Origin: Candidatus Hydrogenedentes bacterium UBA2224
GTDB lineage: Bacteria > Hydrogenedentota > Hydrogenedentia > Hydrogenedentales > SLHB01
DNA: 40,404 bases
Direction: 5' to 3'
Assembly: GCA_002348185.1 (NCBI GenBank)
Contig: DDYW01000148.1
Span: forward strand, 1 to 40,404
The notes under the pieces were generated by a model. The model ran no database searches and was not told the DNA's origin. It saw only the letters and a list, made by a program, of their open reading frames with translations. Position 1 is the stretch's first letter. Every line of letters begins with the position of its first letter. The translations under genes were made by a program, and so were the position numbers. Below are positions 1 through 7,970 of the stretch, one piece after another.

Positions 1-31
1 TTTTTTTATCCGGCGATTAAAGACAGCGCAG

Positions 32-829
32 TCAGCCCGGCAGTTCGGGCCGGTATTCGAAGTGCATCGTGTCGTAATGAAACCACTTGCCGCCCCAGAT
101 GAAACCGTGCCGCTCAAAAACCTCCACGACCTGTCTGAGTCGGCCGTCCTGAAGAATGGACACCGGGTAGACGGGCGCGTCGTTCGGGGGGCGCGTATCC
201 CATTTCCAGTATCGATGGAGCGCCCTCGGGAGCTGAAAATCAATCGCCGCGCCGAAACTGTGCATGCTGAGCCGCGTCGTACCGGCTATCGGACGCCAGG
301 CGAATGTGCCGACGGGCTGGGCAACATACTGTTGTACGTCGGCGGGCAATGTCTTCAGCTCTTCCCGGACCCGGCACAACGCCTCCGCCGCGCCGTTGAC
401 CTTCGTGAACGGCACGCTCGTGCCGCCCAGCCACTCCACGGGGACCAGGTTTCCACGGACCGCGTCCGCGGAGCTGCCGTACATCTTCCTGAAAAAGGCG
501 TCGTTGCGGACACGGCCCGGATCGGCGTTGACGAGCGGGGCGGCTGACGGCCATGACCGCGGGTAGCGCATGGCCATCTGGTCCTTCAGACTCGCGCGGT
601 TGAGCAGGTCTTCGAAACCGGTCTTTGGCACGCCGTCATCAAAGACCATTTCCGTCCCGTCTTTCCACAAGACGGTGTTCGGCCTTTCGGTCGGGACAAG
701 GTGGTCGGGATAGGCCCGGACCAGGGCGTCCAGGGCAGAGACGTCCTGCGCGGCAGCGGCCGCCAGTGCCGGGCACAGCAGGCCCAGCGCACACGCGGTA
801 GATGCGATGATGGCGGGTATTCTCAGCAT
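32..829 (-). CDS. Secreted M15-type D-Ala-D-Ala carboxypeptidase-like peptidase
   Basis: 265 residues. The Met at 829 starts a clear signal peptide (MLRIPAIIASTACALG, ending near AAAAAQ). Further upstream codons in the same frame only add a charged, non-signal-like extension. The C-terminal half has the zinc-peptidase pattern of the M15 (VanY/DacA-like) family: RLSMHSFGAAIDF supplies the first His and the Asp ligands, and HYDTMHFEY near the C-terminus supplies the last His. In this family such enzymes trim D-Ala from peptidoglycan stem peptides or dipeptides in the periplasm. It is divergently oriented to the Tat protein at 1071, with about 240 bp between them that must hold both promoters; I could not single out a clear -35/-10 there. 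Its link to the carbohydrate genes is not obvious. The exact substrate is inferred from the family only. Confidence 0.82.
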   Translation of the reverse strand: MLRIPAIIASTACALGLLCPALAAAAAQDVSALDALVRAYPDHLVPTERPNTVLWKDGTEMVFDDGVPKTGFEDLLNRASLKDQMAMRYPRSWPSAAPLVNADPGRVRNDAFFRKMYGSSADAVRGNLVPVEWLGGTSVPFTKVNGAAEALCRVREELKTLPADVQQYVAQPVGTFAWRPIAGTTRLSMHSFGAAIDFQLPRALHRYWKWDTRPPNDAPVYPVSILQDGRLRQVVEVFERHGFIWGGKWFHYDTMHFEYRPELPG

Positions 830-1070
830 TTCGGCAGTATACACGAGCATCAATGGCCGCGGAACACCCGTCCCTTCGAACGGGGACACCTGGTCTCGTC
901 GCGGGCGACGTTTGGAACAGGTCTCCGTTCCTCGCCGGTCATTCCGGTTTTCGTCGTGCGTGTCCGAGCCGACGGGCTCATAGGTTGCATTCCCGGCCGT
1001 TTCTCTTGTGCGCGTTTCCCGTGTTAGCATGGGCGGACGTCTCACGAGGCAGTGACAGGAGGGGAACGCG

Positions 1071-1943
1071 ATGGTAACACGACGGCGTTTTGTGCAGGTG
1101 AGCGCCGCGGCCGGAATGGCCGTGGTGGCGAGTCGAGGCGCCCGGGCCGAGGTGCGCGAACGGGTTCGTGACCGCATGTGGCTCTGGTCGCATCATCCCG
1201 GCGTGTACGACGGCATGTTCGGCCTGCCGCGCAACTCGAGGATCACGCCCGTGGACGCCGCCAGGTATCTGGGCACGCCCAACATCATGTTTATCCGCGC
1301 CAGCGGCGAGCCCCCGTACCCCTTCGAGGACTACGCCGCCGCGTTCAAGGACGTCAAGCGACTGCAATGGTCGATCACGGGCAGCGCGGGCGCCACGTCG
1401 CGCGAGGAACGCGAGTACGCCCTCCAACTCGCCGCGTCCATGCCCAACATCACGGGTCTGTACATGGACGACTTCTTCAACTTCGCCCGCCAGGGCGAGG
1501 AAGCTTCCATGCCGGTGGAGGAGGTCAAAGCCATTCGGGACCGGATGACCGTCAACGGCCGCCGGCTCGAACTCGGCATCGTCGTGTACACCGCGGACCA
1601 GTTTGACGACCGGATGCGCCCCTACCTCGAACTCTGCGACGCGATCTCGCTCTGGTCGTGGTCCGCGGCCGAGCTCGACGGGCTTGAAGACAATTTTGCC
1701 CGATTGAGGGAAATCGCGCCCGGGAAAAAACTGCAGATGGGGTGTTACATGTGGGATTACGGGCCGCGCCAGCCCATGCCGCTCGAACGCATCGAACGCC
1801 AATGCGCGCTCGGCCTCCAGTGGCTTCGCGAGAAGCGCATCCACGATATGATCTTCTGCGGCGCCCATCTCTGCGACCAGGGCCTCGAAGCCGTCGAGGC
1901 GACCCGCAACTGGATCGGCCGGGTCGGCGAGCAGCCGCTGTAG
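1071..1943 (+). CDS. Tat-exported TIM-barrel-like protein, unknown function (paralogue of 20331-21239)
   Basis: 290 residues. It begins with a twin-arginine leader (MVTRRRFVQVSAAAG), so it is probably exported folded. The SD sequence GGAGGGG precedes the ATG at good spacing. The body reads like an alpha/beta barrel, with conserved strand ends such as NITGLYMDDFFNF, LGIVVYTADQFDD, ISLWSWS and PGKKLQMGCYMWDYG. The same landmarks recur in order in the protein at 20331-21239 (NVTGVYCDD, WTVVYTHEFEE, VTLWIWK, PGKPIVMGVYLRDY), so the two are paralogues. The paired Asp in YMDD/YCDD and the Asp in WDY/RDY are candidate active-site residues by position at strand ends. I do not recognise a characterised family. 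A sugar-acting or sugar-binding role is inferred from the neighbours only. Confidence 0.75.
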   Translation: MVTRRRFVQVSAAAGMAVVASRGARAEVRERVRDRMWLWSHHPGVYDGMFGLPRNSRITPVDAARYLGTPNIMFIRASGEPPYPFEDYAAAFKDVKRLQWSITGSAGATSREEREYALQLAASMPNITGLYMDDFFNFARQGEEASMPVEEVKAIRDRMTVNGRRLELGIVVYTADQFDDRMRPYLELCDAISLWSWSAAELDGLEDNFARLREIAPGKKLQMGCYMWDYGPRQPMPLERIERQCALGLQWLREKRIHDMIFCGAHLCDQGLEAVEATRNWIGRVGEQPL

Positions 1944-2064
1944 CACGCGGCAGAGCCTGGGTTGGTGTGGAACGGACGCCGTTACGCGGGCGAATGCAGT
2001 CTCTTTCTCGACATGGCCGTGACCGTTGTTGGCGAGTTTGAGTAGCAACCATGGAGTACAGGCA

Positions 2065-4881
2065 ATGAAGCACCGCGTCCTTTGGCTGTTGTTCCTGTCC
2101 ACGGCGATCGTGTTTTCCCCATTCGCGCAAGGCGCCGAGGTTCCGGTCGAGCCGTATTCCTCGCAGCCGACGGCCGGCGAGATGGCGTTTGTTGCCCAGT
2201 GGGCGCAGTTCATGCTCAATCAGGGGGACGCGGGCAGCGGGCGCTACGCCGCCGATCTCCCGTTTTCTTTCCGGTGCGGCGAGCGAAGCAGCCGGGAGTG
2301 GGTTACTCTCGCCACGGCAAACATCACGCCGGGGGAATGGCGGGATGACAAAACGCGCACGCATCTGTTGCGCTGGAGCGATACCCAGACGTTGCTCTCG
2401 TGCGAAATGGAACTGACCGAGTTTCAGGATATTCCCGCCTTGCAGTGGGTGGTCCGCGTCCGCAACGACGGGCAGGCCGACTCGGCGAAGCTACACGACT
2501 TCTGGGGGATCGACACGAGTTGGCACGCGGCGGACGGTTCGATGCCGGTGCTGCACCGTTCCGTGGGGTCGCCGGGCCATGAGGACGATTTCAGCCTCAT
2601 GAGCGAGGTCATGCACAACTCGATGTGGGAAAAGCGCCGCCGGATCGCCATGGATACGCCCACAAACACGGCGTGGGGCCAGGCGCATGCGTACCTTATT
2701 CCGAATGATAGACGTTCGAGTGCGGTGTGGCTCCCGTTCTTCAATTATCAGACGGGCGGCGACGGGCTGATGGTGGGACTCGGCTGGAGCGGGGCCTGGC
2801 GCGCCTATTTCGACCATCAGGGAGAAGGGAAATCGACCATCCTGGCCGGCGTCGAGAACTTCGATTCGATTCTGCATCCCGGCGAAACGGTGCGGTCTAC
2901 GCTGAATCTCCTTCTCTATTGGCAGGGGGAGATGCTGCACGGACAAAACATGTTTCGCCGGCTCGTGCTCGAGCAGTATTCGCCGCGTGCCGACGGCAAA
3001 CGGGTTGAGCCGCCGATCTCGGGCGTCGTGTGGGGAGGGGTCCCGTCAAACGAACATCTCGAGATCATCGACAAGATCAAGGCGTATCAGATTCCGCTGG
3101 ACGTGTATTGGTTTGACGCCGGCTGGTACGGAACGGGGGTGGTGCCCTCGTACTCCGTCTTTGAGGGCGACTGGGGTCCCATGGCCGGGGACTGGCGGCC
3201 CAATCCGAACTGGCACAATGGAACGCTCAAGCCGGTCAGCGACGCCGCGCACGCCGCGGGCATGCAGTTTCTGGTGTGGGTCGAACCGTGCCGCGCCATT
3301 CACGGGCGGCCGGTCACGCTGGAGCATCCTGAGTATTTCCTGACCGGAAATGCCGACGGCCAGATTCGCGACGGGCAAACGCTGCTGCTCGATCTCGGCA
3401 AGCCGGAATCTTTGAAGTGGGCAATCGATGTCGTGGGCGGTCTGATCAGGGACTACGGCATCGACTGGTACGAGGAGGATTTCAATCTCGACCCGAACCC
3501 CTATCTGGAGGCGGCCGCGGAGCCGGACCGGTGGGGCATGAATGAAATGCGTTTTATCGAGGGGCATTTCGCCTTCTGGGACGCTCTCCTTAAGGAGTTC
3601 CCGCATCTGGCCATCCTGAATTGCGCCAGCGGCGGACGGCGCATTGACCTGGAGTCGATCCGGCGCGGCCAGCCTCTCTGGCGAAGCGACTACAACTGCT
3701 TTCCCGAAGCAACCGCCGAGTCGACGCAGGACCAGAGTTACGGCATTCAGTATTGGCTGCCGATCCAGGGAAGCGCAACGCGGGGCTGGACGGTCCTGGA
3801 TACGTATGACGCCCGCAGCGCGTTGAATCCCGGGATGGAAAACTGGCTGGTCGCGAAAACCGAACCGGAATGGCGCCAGATCAAGGCGAATGCCGTTCAA
3901 GCGCAACGCTGCAAGAAGTACTTTTTTGGCGATTACTATCCCTTGACCCACGAACAACGCACGCCGGCCGCGTGGACGGCCTATCACCTGTATCTTTCCG
4001 CGGAACGGGAGGGGATGATTCTCGCGTTGCGGCGTGAGCAGAGCGACGTTCGTGAAATGACATTTGACCTGCTGACGATTGACCCGGCGGCACAATGGAA
4101 GTTTGAGGATTATGATTCCGGGGAAACCTGGGTTGTCTCGGGCAAACAGATTCGCGAGGAAGGGTTCAAGGTCGTCATCCCGAACCGTCGTGATTCGCGG
4201 CTGATCTTCTATTCGGCCGGGGATACGGTTCCCGCTCCGGAAACCCAGGCAGTGAAGAAAGACAAGATCGTCTTTCTGGGCAACAGCATCACGCGGCATG
4301 CACCGTCGGAATCGATTGGATGGACGGGGAACTGGGGCATGGCGGCCAGCGCCGAGGAGAAGGACTACGCTCATCTCGTGGTCCATGCGTTGACGGAATC
4401 CGCCGGAAACGGCGCCCCGGCGCCTACGGTCAAGACGCTGAACATCGCCGATTTCGAGCGGCAATTCGCTACGTATCCCGTTGAGGAGACTCTGCGCGAG
4501 TTCATCGATTTCAAGCCGGACCTGCTCATTCTGGCTATCGGTGAGAATGTGCCCGCATTGACGACGCCGGAATCCGAGACGCAGTTCTACGAGAGCACGG
4601 TCAAGCTGCTGAAGGCGTTTCAGCAGGATGCGAATCCGACAATCATTGTGCGGAGCGGTTTCTGGCCGTCCTCGAATAAGGACGCATGTCTCAAGCGCGC
4701 GTCCGGCGACGTGGGCGCTACGTTTGTCGATATCAGTGCACTCGCCAAAGACGAGGCCAACTACGCCCGGTCGGAGCGTCAAATCGCGCACGCGGGGGTC
4801 GCGGGGCATCCGGGCGACAGGGGTATGAAGGCGATCGCGGATGCGATCGTGGGCGCGATCGGGAAGCTTCAGACCCGGTAG
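2065..4881 (+). CDS. Secreted GH36-type alpha-galactosidase fused to an SGNH/GDSL hydrolase domain
   Basis: 938 residues. The chosen ATG opens a signal peptide (MKHRVLWLLFLSTAIVF, cleavage near AQGAE). Residues ~30-290 are the beta-sandwich front domain typical of GH36. Residues ~315-640 are the barrel: LDVYWFDAGWYG (~345), DWYEEDFN with Asp472 aligning with the nucleophile of the KWDxN motif, and ASGGRRIDLE followed by WRSDYN with Asp542 in the acid/base position. A C-terminal sandwich runs to ~720. After a short linker comes an SGNH domain: GNSIT with Ser741 (block I), AIGENVP (block III-like) and GHPGDRGM with His915 (block V-like). Free GH36 enzymes of this kind normally end before this domain. 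Expected action: hydrolysis of alpha-galactosyl residues, with the appended domain possibly removing acyl esters. The fold call is strong; the substrate is inferred. Confidence 0.85.
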   Translation: MKHRVLWLLFLSTAIVFSPFAQGAEVPVEPYSSQPTAGEMAFVAQWAQFMLNQGDAGSGRYAADLPFSFRCGERSSREWVTLATANITPGEWRDDKTRTHLLRWSDTQTLLSCEMELTEFQDIPALQWVVRVRNDGQADSAKLHDFWGIDTSWHAADGSMPVLHRSVGSPGHEDDFSLMSEVMHNSMWEKRRRIAMDTPTNTAWGQAHAYLIPNDRRSSAVWLPFFNYQTGGDGLMVGLGWSGAWRAYFDHQGEGKSTILAGVENFDSILHPGETVRSTLNLLLYWQGEMLHGQNMFRRLVLEQYSPRADGKRVEPPISGVVWGGVPSNEHLEIIDKIKAYQIPLDVYWFDAGWYGTGVVPSYSVFEGDWGPMAGDWRPNPNWHNGTLKPVSDAAHAAGMQFLVWVEPCRAIHGRPVTLEHPEYFLTGNADGQIRDGQTLLLDLGKPESLKWAIDVVGGLIRDYGIDWYEEDFNLDPNPYLEAAAEPDRWGMNEMRFIEGHFAFWDALLKEFPHLAILNCASGGRRIDLESIRRGQPLWRSDYNCFPEATAESTQDQSYGIQYWLPIQGSATRGWTVLDTYDARSALNPGMENWLVAKTEPEWRQIKANAVQAQRCKKYFFGDYYPLTHEQRTPAAWTAYHLYLSAEREGMILALRREQSDVREMTFDLLTIDPAAQWKFEDYDSGETWVVSGKQIREEGFKVVIPNRRDSRLIFYSAGDTVPAPETQAVKKDKIVFLGNSITRHAPSESIGWTGNWGMAASAEEKDYAHLVVHALTESAGNGAPAPTVKTLNIADFERQFATYPVEETLREFIDFKPDLLILAIGENVPALTTPESETQFYESTVKLLKAFQQDANPTIIVRSGFWPSSNKDACLKRASGDVGATFVDISALAKDEANYARSERQIAHAGVAGHPGDRGMKAIADAIVGAIGKLQTR

Positions 4882-5021
4882 GCTTGGCGCTGCGCAGCGG
4901 CAGTTCAAAGGAGGTCGGGTTTCGAGTCTCGAGCATCGGGGGCGGCGGGACGGTTTGCCTTTCGCTCGGAAGGTTCGATATCGTAGGGATTCACTCCAAA
5001 TTCGTCTTGAGGAGGCTGATT

Positions 5022-6524
5022 ATGTTGCGCTTAGCCACGATTCTCGTTGTGTCGGCATTCGTCCTGGGAATAACCTCGTCTGCGTTCGCGCAGGCGCCCG
5101 GCGTGGTGGTGTATTCCGCGCCGGAGGGCGAGACGCTTTCGGGAGATTTCACGGTGACGGTTGCGGGTCAGGCGGCGCCAGTCTATGTATGCCGCGTGTC
5201 GGCGCTCCCCTTTAATCAGGTGTGGCCGGGGTATCAGCGGCCGATCGACCAGACAGAGCTGGCCTCGTTCGTCTATTGGGACATGTCCGCGCCGGTGGAT
5301 GTCGAAGTGGTCAGCCAGCGCGCCATCGAGTCCGTCGCGATCCGGCCGACGGCCCGGGGCATTCAGCCGCAGGTCGAAGGCAACCGCATCCGGTTCCACC
5401 TGGATACGCCGCAACAACTCACCGTGGAAGTGAATGGGTGGCACCAGGCGTTGCACGTGTTCGCGAATCCGCCGGCGGTGACAGCACCCGAGCCAAACGC
5501 TCCCGGCGTACGCTACTTCGGCCCCGGCATCCATCGCCCGGGCAGAATGACGTTGCAGAGCAATGAGACCGTCTATCTGGCGGGTGGGGCCGTGGTGTAC
5601 GGCTGCTTCGAGGCCACCGACGCCACGAATATCAAGATTCTGGGACCGGGCATCCTCGATTCCAGCGAACTGGAACGGTACTTCGGAATCACGGACGCGA
5701 GTAAGTACCTCGACAATTTCGGCGGTTGCATTCACGTTGTACGCTGCACCAACGTCACGATCGATGGCCCGATTCTGCGCGATCCGCCTTTGTGGTGCCT
5801 CTCGGCGTTCAACTGTTCGGAGATACAGATTGCCCGTACCAAACTGATCGGTCTCTGGCGGTACAACGCCGACGGGATCGACCTCTGCAACTGCAGGAAT
5901 GCGGTCGTGCGCGACTGTTTTGCGCGCACGTTCGACGACAGTCTCGTGGTCAAAGGGCTGCCGTACGATAAGGACGCGCCAATCAGCAATATCCTGTTCG
6001 AGGGTTGCGTCGTGTGGAACGAATGGGGCCGGGCGCTCGAGATCGGCGCCGAGACGGCTTCGCCTGAAATCTCGGACGTCATCTTTCGCGATTGCGATGT
6101 CATACGGACTGCCGAAATTGCGATGGATGTCCAACACGGCGATCGCGCGGCCATTCACGACGTGACGTTCGAGCGGATCCGATTCGAGGTCGACGAGGTC
6201 AATTATTCCCCGCAGATACAGAACGGCCGCGAAGCAACGTACACGGGCCAGCCGGGCCATCGCCCGCACTTCCTGGTCCTGGTGATCCTCCGCGGTGCAT
6301 GGTCGAGCGATCAGGAGCGCGGCACGATGCGGGACATCGTCGTGCGCGACTGCTCGATTACGGGCAAGGTGCTTCCGCCTTCCTCGCTGAGAGGGTTCGA
6401 CGAAACGCACGACATCAAGAACGTCACGATCTCGAACCTGCAGATCAACGGGAAAGTCGTAACGACCCTCGAAGAAGCCGCGATAGGCGTGGGCCCGTTT
6501 GTCAGCGACGTACGGATCGAATAG
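5022..6524 (+). CDS. Secreted GH28/GH49-like right-handed beta-helix glycosidase
   Basis: 500 residues. GGAGG lies 6 nt before the ATG, which opens a signal peptide ending SSAFAQA. Residues ~20-160 form a beta-sandwich front domain. From VRYFGPGIH and VYLAGGAVVYG onward the protein is a beta-helix, an arrangement seen in GH49 dextranases and in GH28-like relatives. The GH28 active-site blocks are recognisable but altered: NADGID (Asn282, Asp284) replaces the usual NTD, and FDDSLVVKG (Asp305, Asp306) supplies the paired Asp. WGRALEIGAE sits where GHG would be, and no clear RxK block is seen. It probably cleaves a glycosidic bond in a polysaccharide by an inverting mechanism, but the linkage cannot be read from sequence. 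The upstream GH36-SGNH gene ends 140 bp before; separate transcription is possible. Confidence 0.78.
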   Translation: MLRLATILVVSAFVLGITSSAFAQAPGVVVYSAPEGETLSGDFTVTVAGQAAPVYVCRVSALPFNQVWPGYQRPIDQTELASFVYWDMSAPVDVEVVSQRAIESVAIRPTARGIQPQVEGNRIRFHLDTPQQLTVEVNGWHQALHVFANPPAVTAPEPNAPGVRYFGPGIHRPGRMTLQSNETVYLAGGAVVYGCFEATDATNIKILGPGILDSSELERYFGITDASKYLDNFGGCIHVVRCTNVTIDGPILRDPPLWCLSAFNCSEIQIARTKLIGLWRYNADGIDLCNCRNAVVRDCFARTFDDSLVVKGLPYDKDAPISNILFEGCVVWNEWGRALEIGAETASPEISDVIFRDCDVIRTAEIAMDVQHGDRAAIHDVTFERIRFEVDEVNYSPQIQNGREATYTGQPGHRPHFLVLVILRGAWSSDQERGTMRDIVVRDCSITGKVLPPSSLRGFDETHDIKNVTISNLQINGKVVTTLEEAAIGVGPFVSDVRIE

Positions 6525-6537
6525 ACAGACGCCGCCA

Positions 6538-6558
6538 GCGGGTGCGCGCGAAACCCGC
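6538..6558. terminator. Possible bidirectional terminator hairpin
   Basis: Inverted repeat GCGGGT / ACCCGC with a 9-nt loop in the 54-bp space between two converging genes. There is no T-run, so intrinsic termination is uncertain. Confidence 0.3.
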
Positions 6559-6578
6559 CCATGGAGCGACCGCGTCTC

Positions 6579-7757
6579 CTACTTGGTGCCGGGCTGCGGA
6601 GGAGCTATCTGGGCGTACAGATCAGTGGGCCAGAGTCCCATGCGTATGAAACCCTCCGGCAGGGGCGACTTGAACTGGAGGTAGGCCTGCACGGTGCCTT
6701 TGGCCGTGTAGCTCACGGCCTCCGAGTCGGGACCCGCCGTGAACACCGTAGAGCCGGCCAGGATGCAGTTCTCGAGGTCGACGTGCAGGCGGCCCGTGTC
6801 CCGATGGCCTTGGGTACAGATGATGCCGGTTGACTTCGCGCCCATTTCCGGCTGGGTGAAGTTCAGCACAATCATGCGGCAGTTGGTGAATTTGCCGCGC
6901 GCGCAGTAACTCGCGTAGGACAGGGCGACCGCATTGTCAGGATGGACCAGGGTGCAGTCCTCGTAGACCACATGCGGGAATTCGGGCATCGTCTTTTCCC
7001 ACCCGCCAAGCAGAACGGCGGCCGTGTCGCCCACCCAGTCGAGCGCCAGGAAGTAACACCGGCGGAACACGCTGGGTTCGTTCTCCCGAACGATCGGATA
7101 ACACACGCCGCCGCCGAACGCGCGGCCCGTGCCCACGCAGTCCTCGACGATAACCGTGAATCCTTCGCCGCTCTTGTCGGTAAGGTCCCAGAACAGGCCC
7201 GCGTCGCCTCCGGCCGTATAGAGATTGCGCAATATCCACCGGTCCCAGATGATGCTCGAAAAGGTCTCTTTGTTGTTCCCGGTGCTCCAGTTCTGTGACG
7301 ACGCGCGAATGGTGCCCCACCAATCCCAACTCTTGAAACCCAACTCCGGGTCGCCCGAGTCGATGAGCACCCAACCGGTCGCGCCCGAGCCCAGCGTGCC
7401 GTCGACGTCGCCGATGAGCGCGTTGCAGGCGCCCGCGGCGCCCTTTGTGTTCGGAGCCAGATTGGCTTCGACGTATCGGTCAGGACGAACCACGACGGTG
7501 TATCCGCCTTGTTCATCGGGAATGGCGCTCAGGGCTGCCTGGATGGTGTGGAATCCCGTCGCCCAACTGCTGCCGTCGGAATTGTCGCCCTGTTTTGAGA
7601 CATAGATTGTAGAACCCTGATGGCCGGCGTAATCCTGCGCGGTCGGATCCCAGGGAGCGGCCTGCGCGTTGAACACGACTCCCACGCACAACAACACGTG
7701 CACGGCCAGCGCACGCGTGAAACGAATCCACATCGAACCCTGGGTCAAGCGCTTCAT
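6579..7757 (-). CDS. Secreted parallel beta-helix protein (pectate-lyase-like fold)
   Basis: 392 residues. I chose the ATG at 7757 because AAAGGGA lies about 6 nt upstream; the in-frame ATG at 7772 has no SD. The start MKRLTQGSMWIRFTRALAVHVLLC gives a signal peptide ending NAQAAP. Residues ~40-60 (TIYVSKQGDNSDGSSWATGF, then HTIQAAL) are the standard entry to a pectate-lyase/DUF1565-like beta-helix. They are followed by turns such as VVYEDCTLV, KFTNCRMIVLN and VDLENCILA. No lyase or GH28 catalytic signature is evident, so it may bind or cleave polysaccharide in a way I cannot specify. It converges on the GH28/49-like gene and diverges from the propeller gene at 7971. Confidence 0.72.
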   Translation of the reverse strand: MKRLTQGSMWIRFTRALAVHVLLCVGVVFNAQAAPWDPTAQDYAGHQGSTIYVSKQGDNSDGSSWATGFHTIQAALSAIPDEQGGYTVVVRPDRYVEANLAPNTKGAAGACNALIGDVDGTLGSGATGWVLIDSGDPELGFKSWDWWGTIRASSQNWSTGNNKETFSSIIWDRWILRNLYTAGGDAGLFWDLTDKSGEGFTVIVEDCVGTGRAFGGGVCYPIVRENEPSVFRRCYFLALDWVGDTAAVLLGGWEKTMPEFPHVVYEDCTLVHPDNAVALSYASYCARGKFTNCRMIVLNFTQPEMGAKSTGIICTQGHRDTGRLHVDLENCILAGSTVFTAGPDSEAVSYTAKGTVQAYLQFKSPLPEGFIRMGLWPTDLYAQIAPPQPGTK

Positions 7758-7878
7758 GGATTTCCCTTTCATGGCAGAGGGCCTGTGACGAATCTACGGA
7801 TTTCCGATACCAACCGTGAACCTGGACGTGGCCATTGAAGTTTCTATCAGAGTATGCGCTGGAGATCAAACGGCCAAG

Positions 7879-7908
7879 TTGAATTGCCCCTGATTCTCTG
7901 CTCATTAT
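7879..7908 (+). promoter_or_regulatory. Candidate sigma70-type promoter for the propeller gene
   Basis: TTGAAT at 7879-7884, an 18-nt spacer, then CATTAT at 7903-7908. It lies in the divergent gap about 60 bp before the start at 7971. Moderate match only. Confidence 0.35.
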
Positions 7909-7970
7909 CTGGGAAAATCGACTGGACTCACACCATGAAAGCCTGACGGCGGAGAAAGCGGAAAACACGG

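Noticed and set aside
1552..2364. Long open frame on the minus strand opposite the genes at 1071 and 2065
   Set aside because: Arg/Pro-rich composition with no domain, covering two well-supported plus-strand genes; a GC-rich shadow.
3046..4908. 620-codon minus-strand frame opposite the GH36-SGNH gene
   Set aside because: Mirrors the codon pattern of the real gene and has no recognisable motif or signal.
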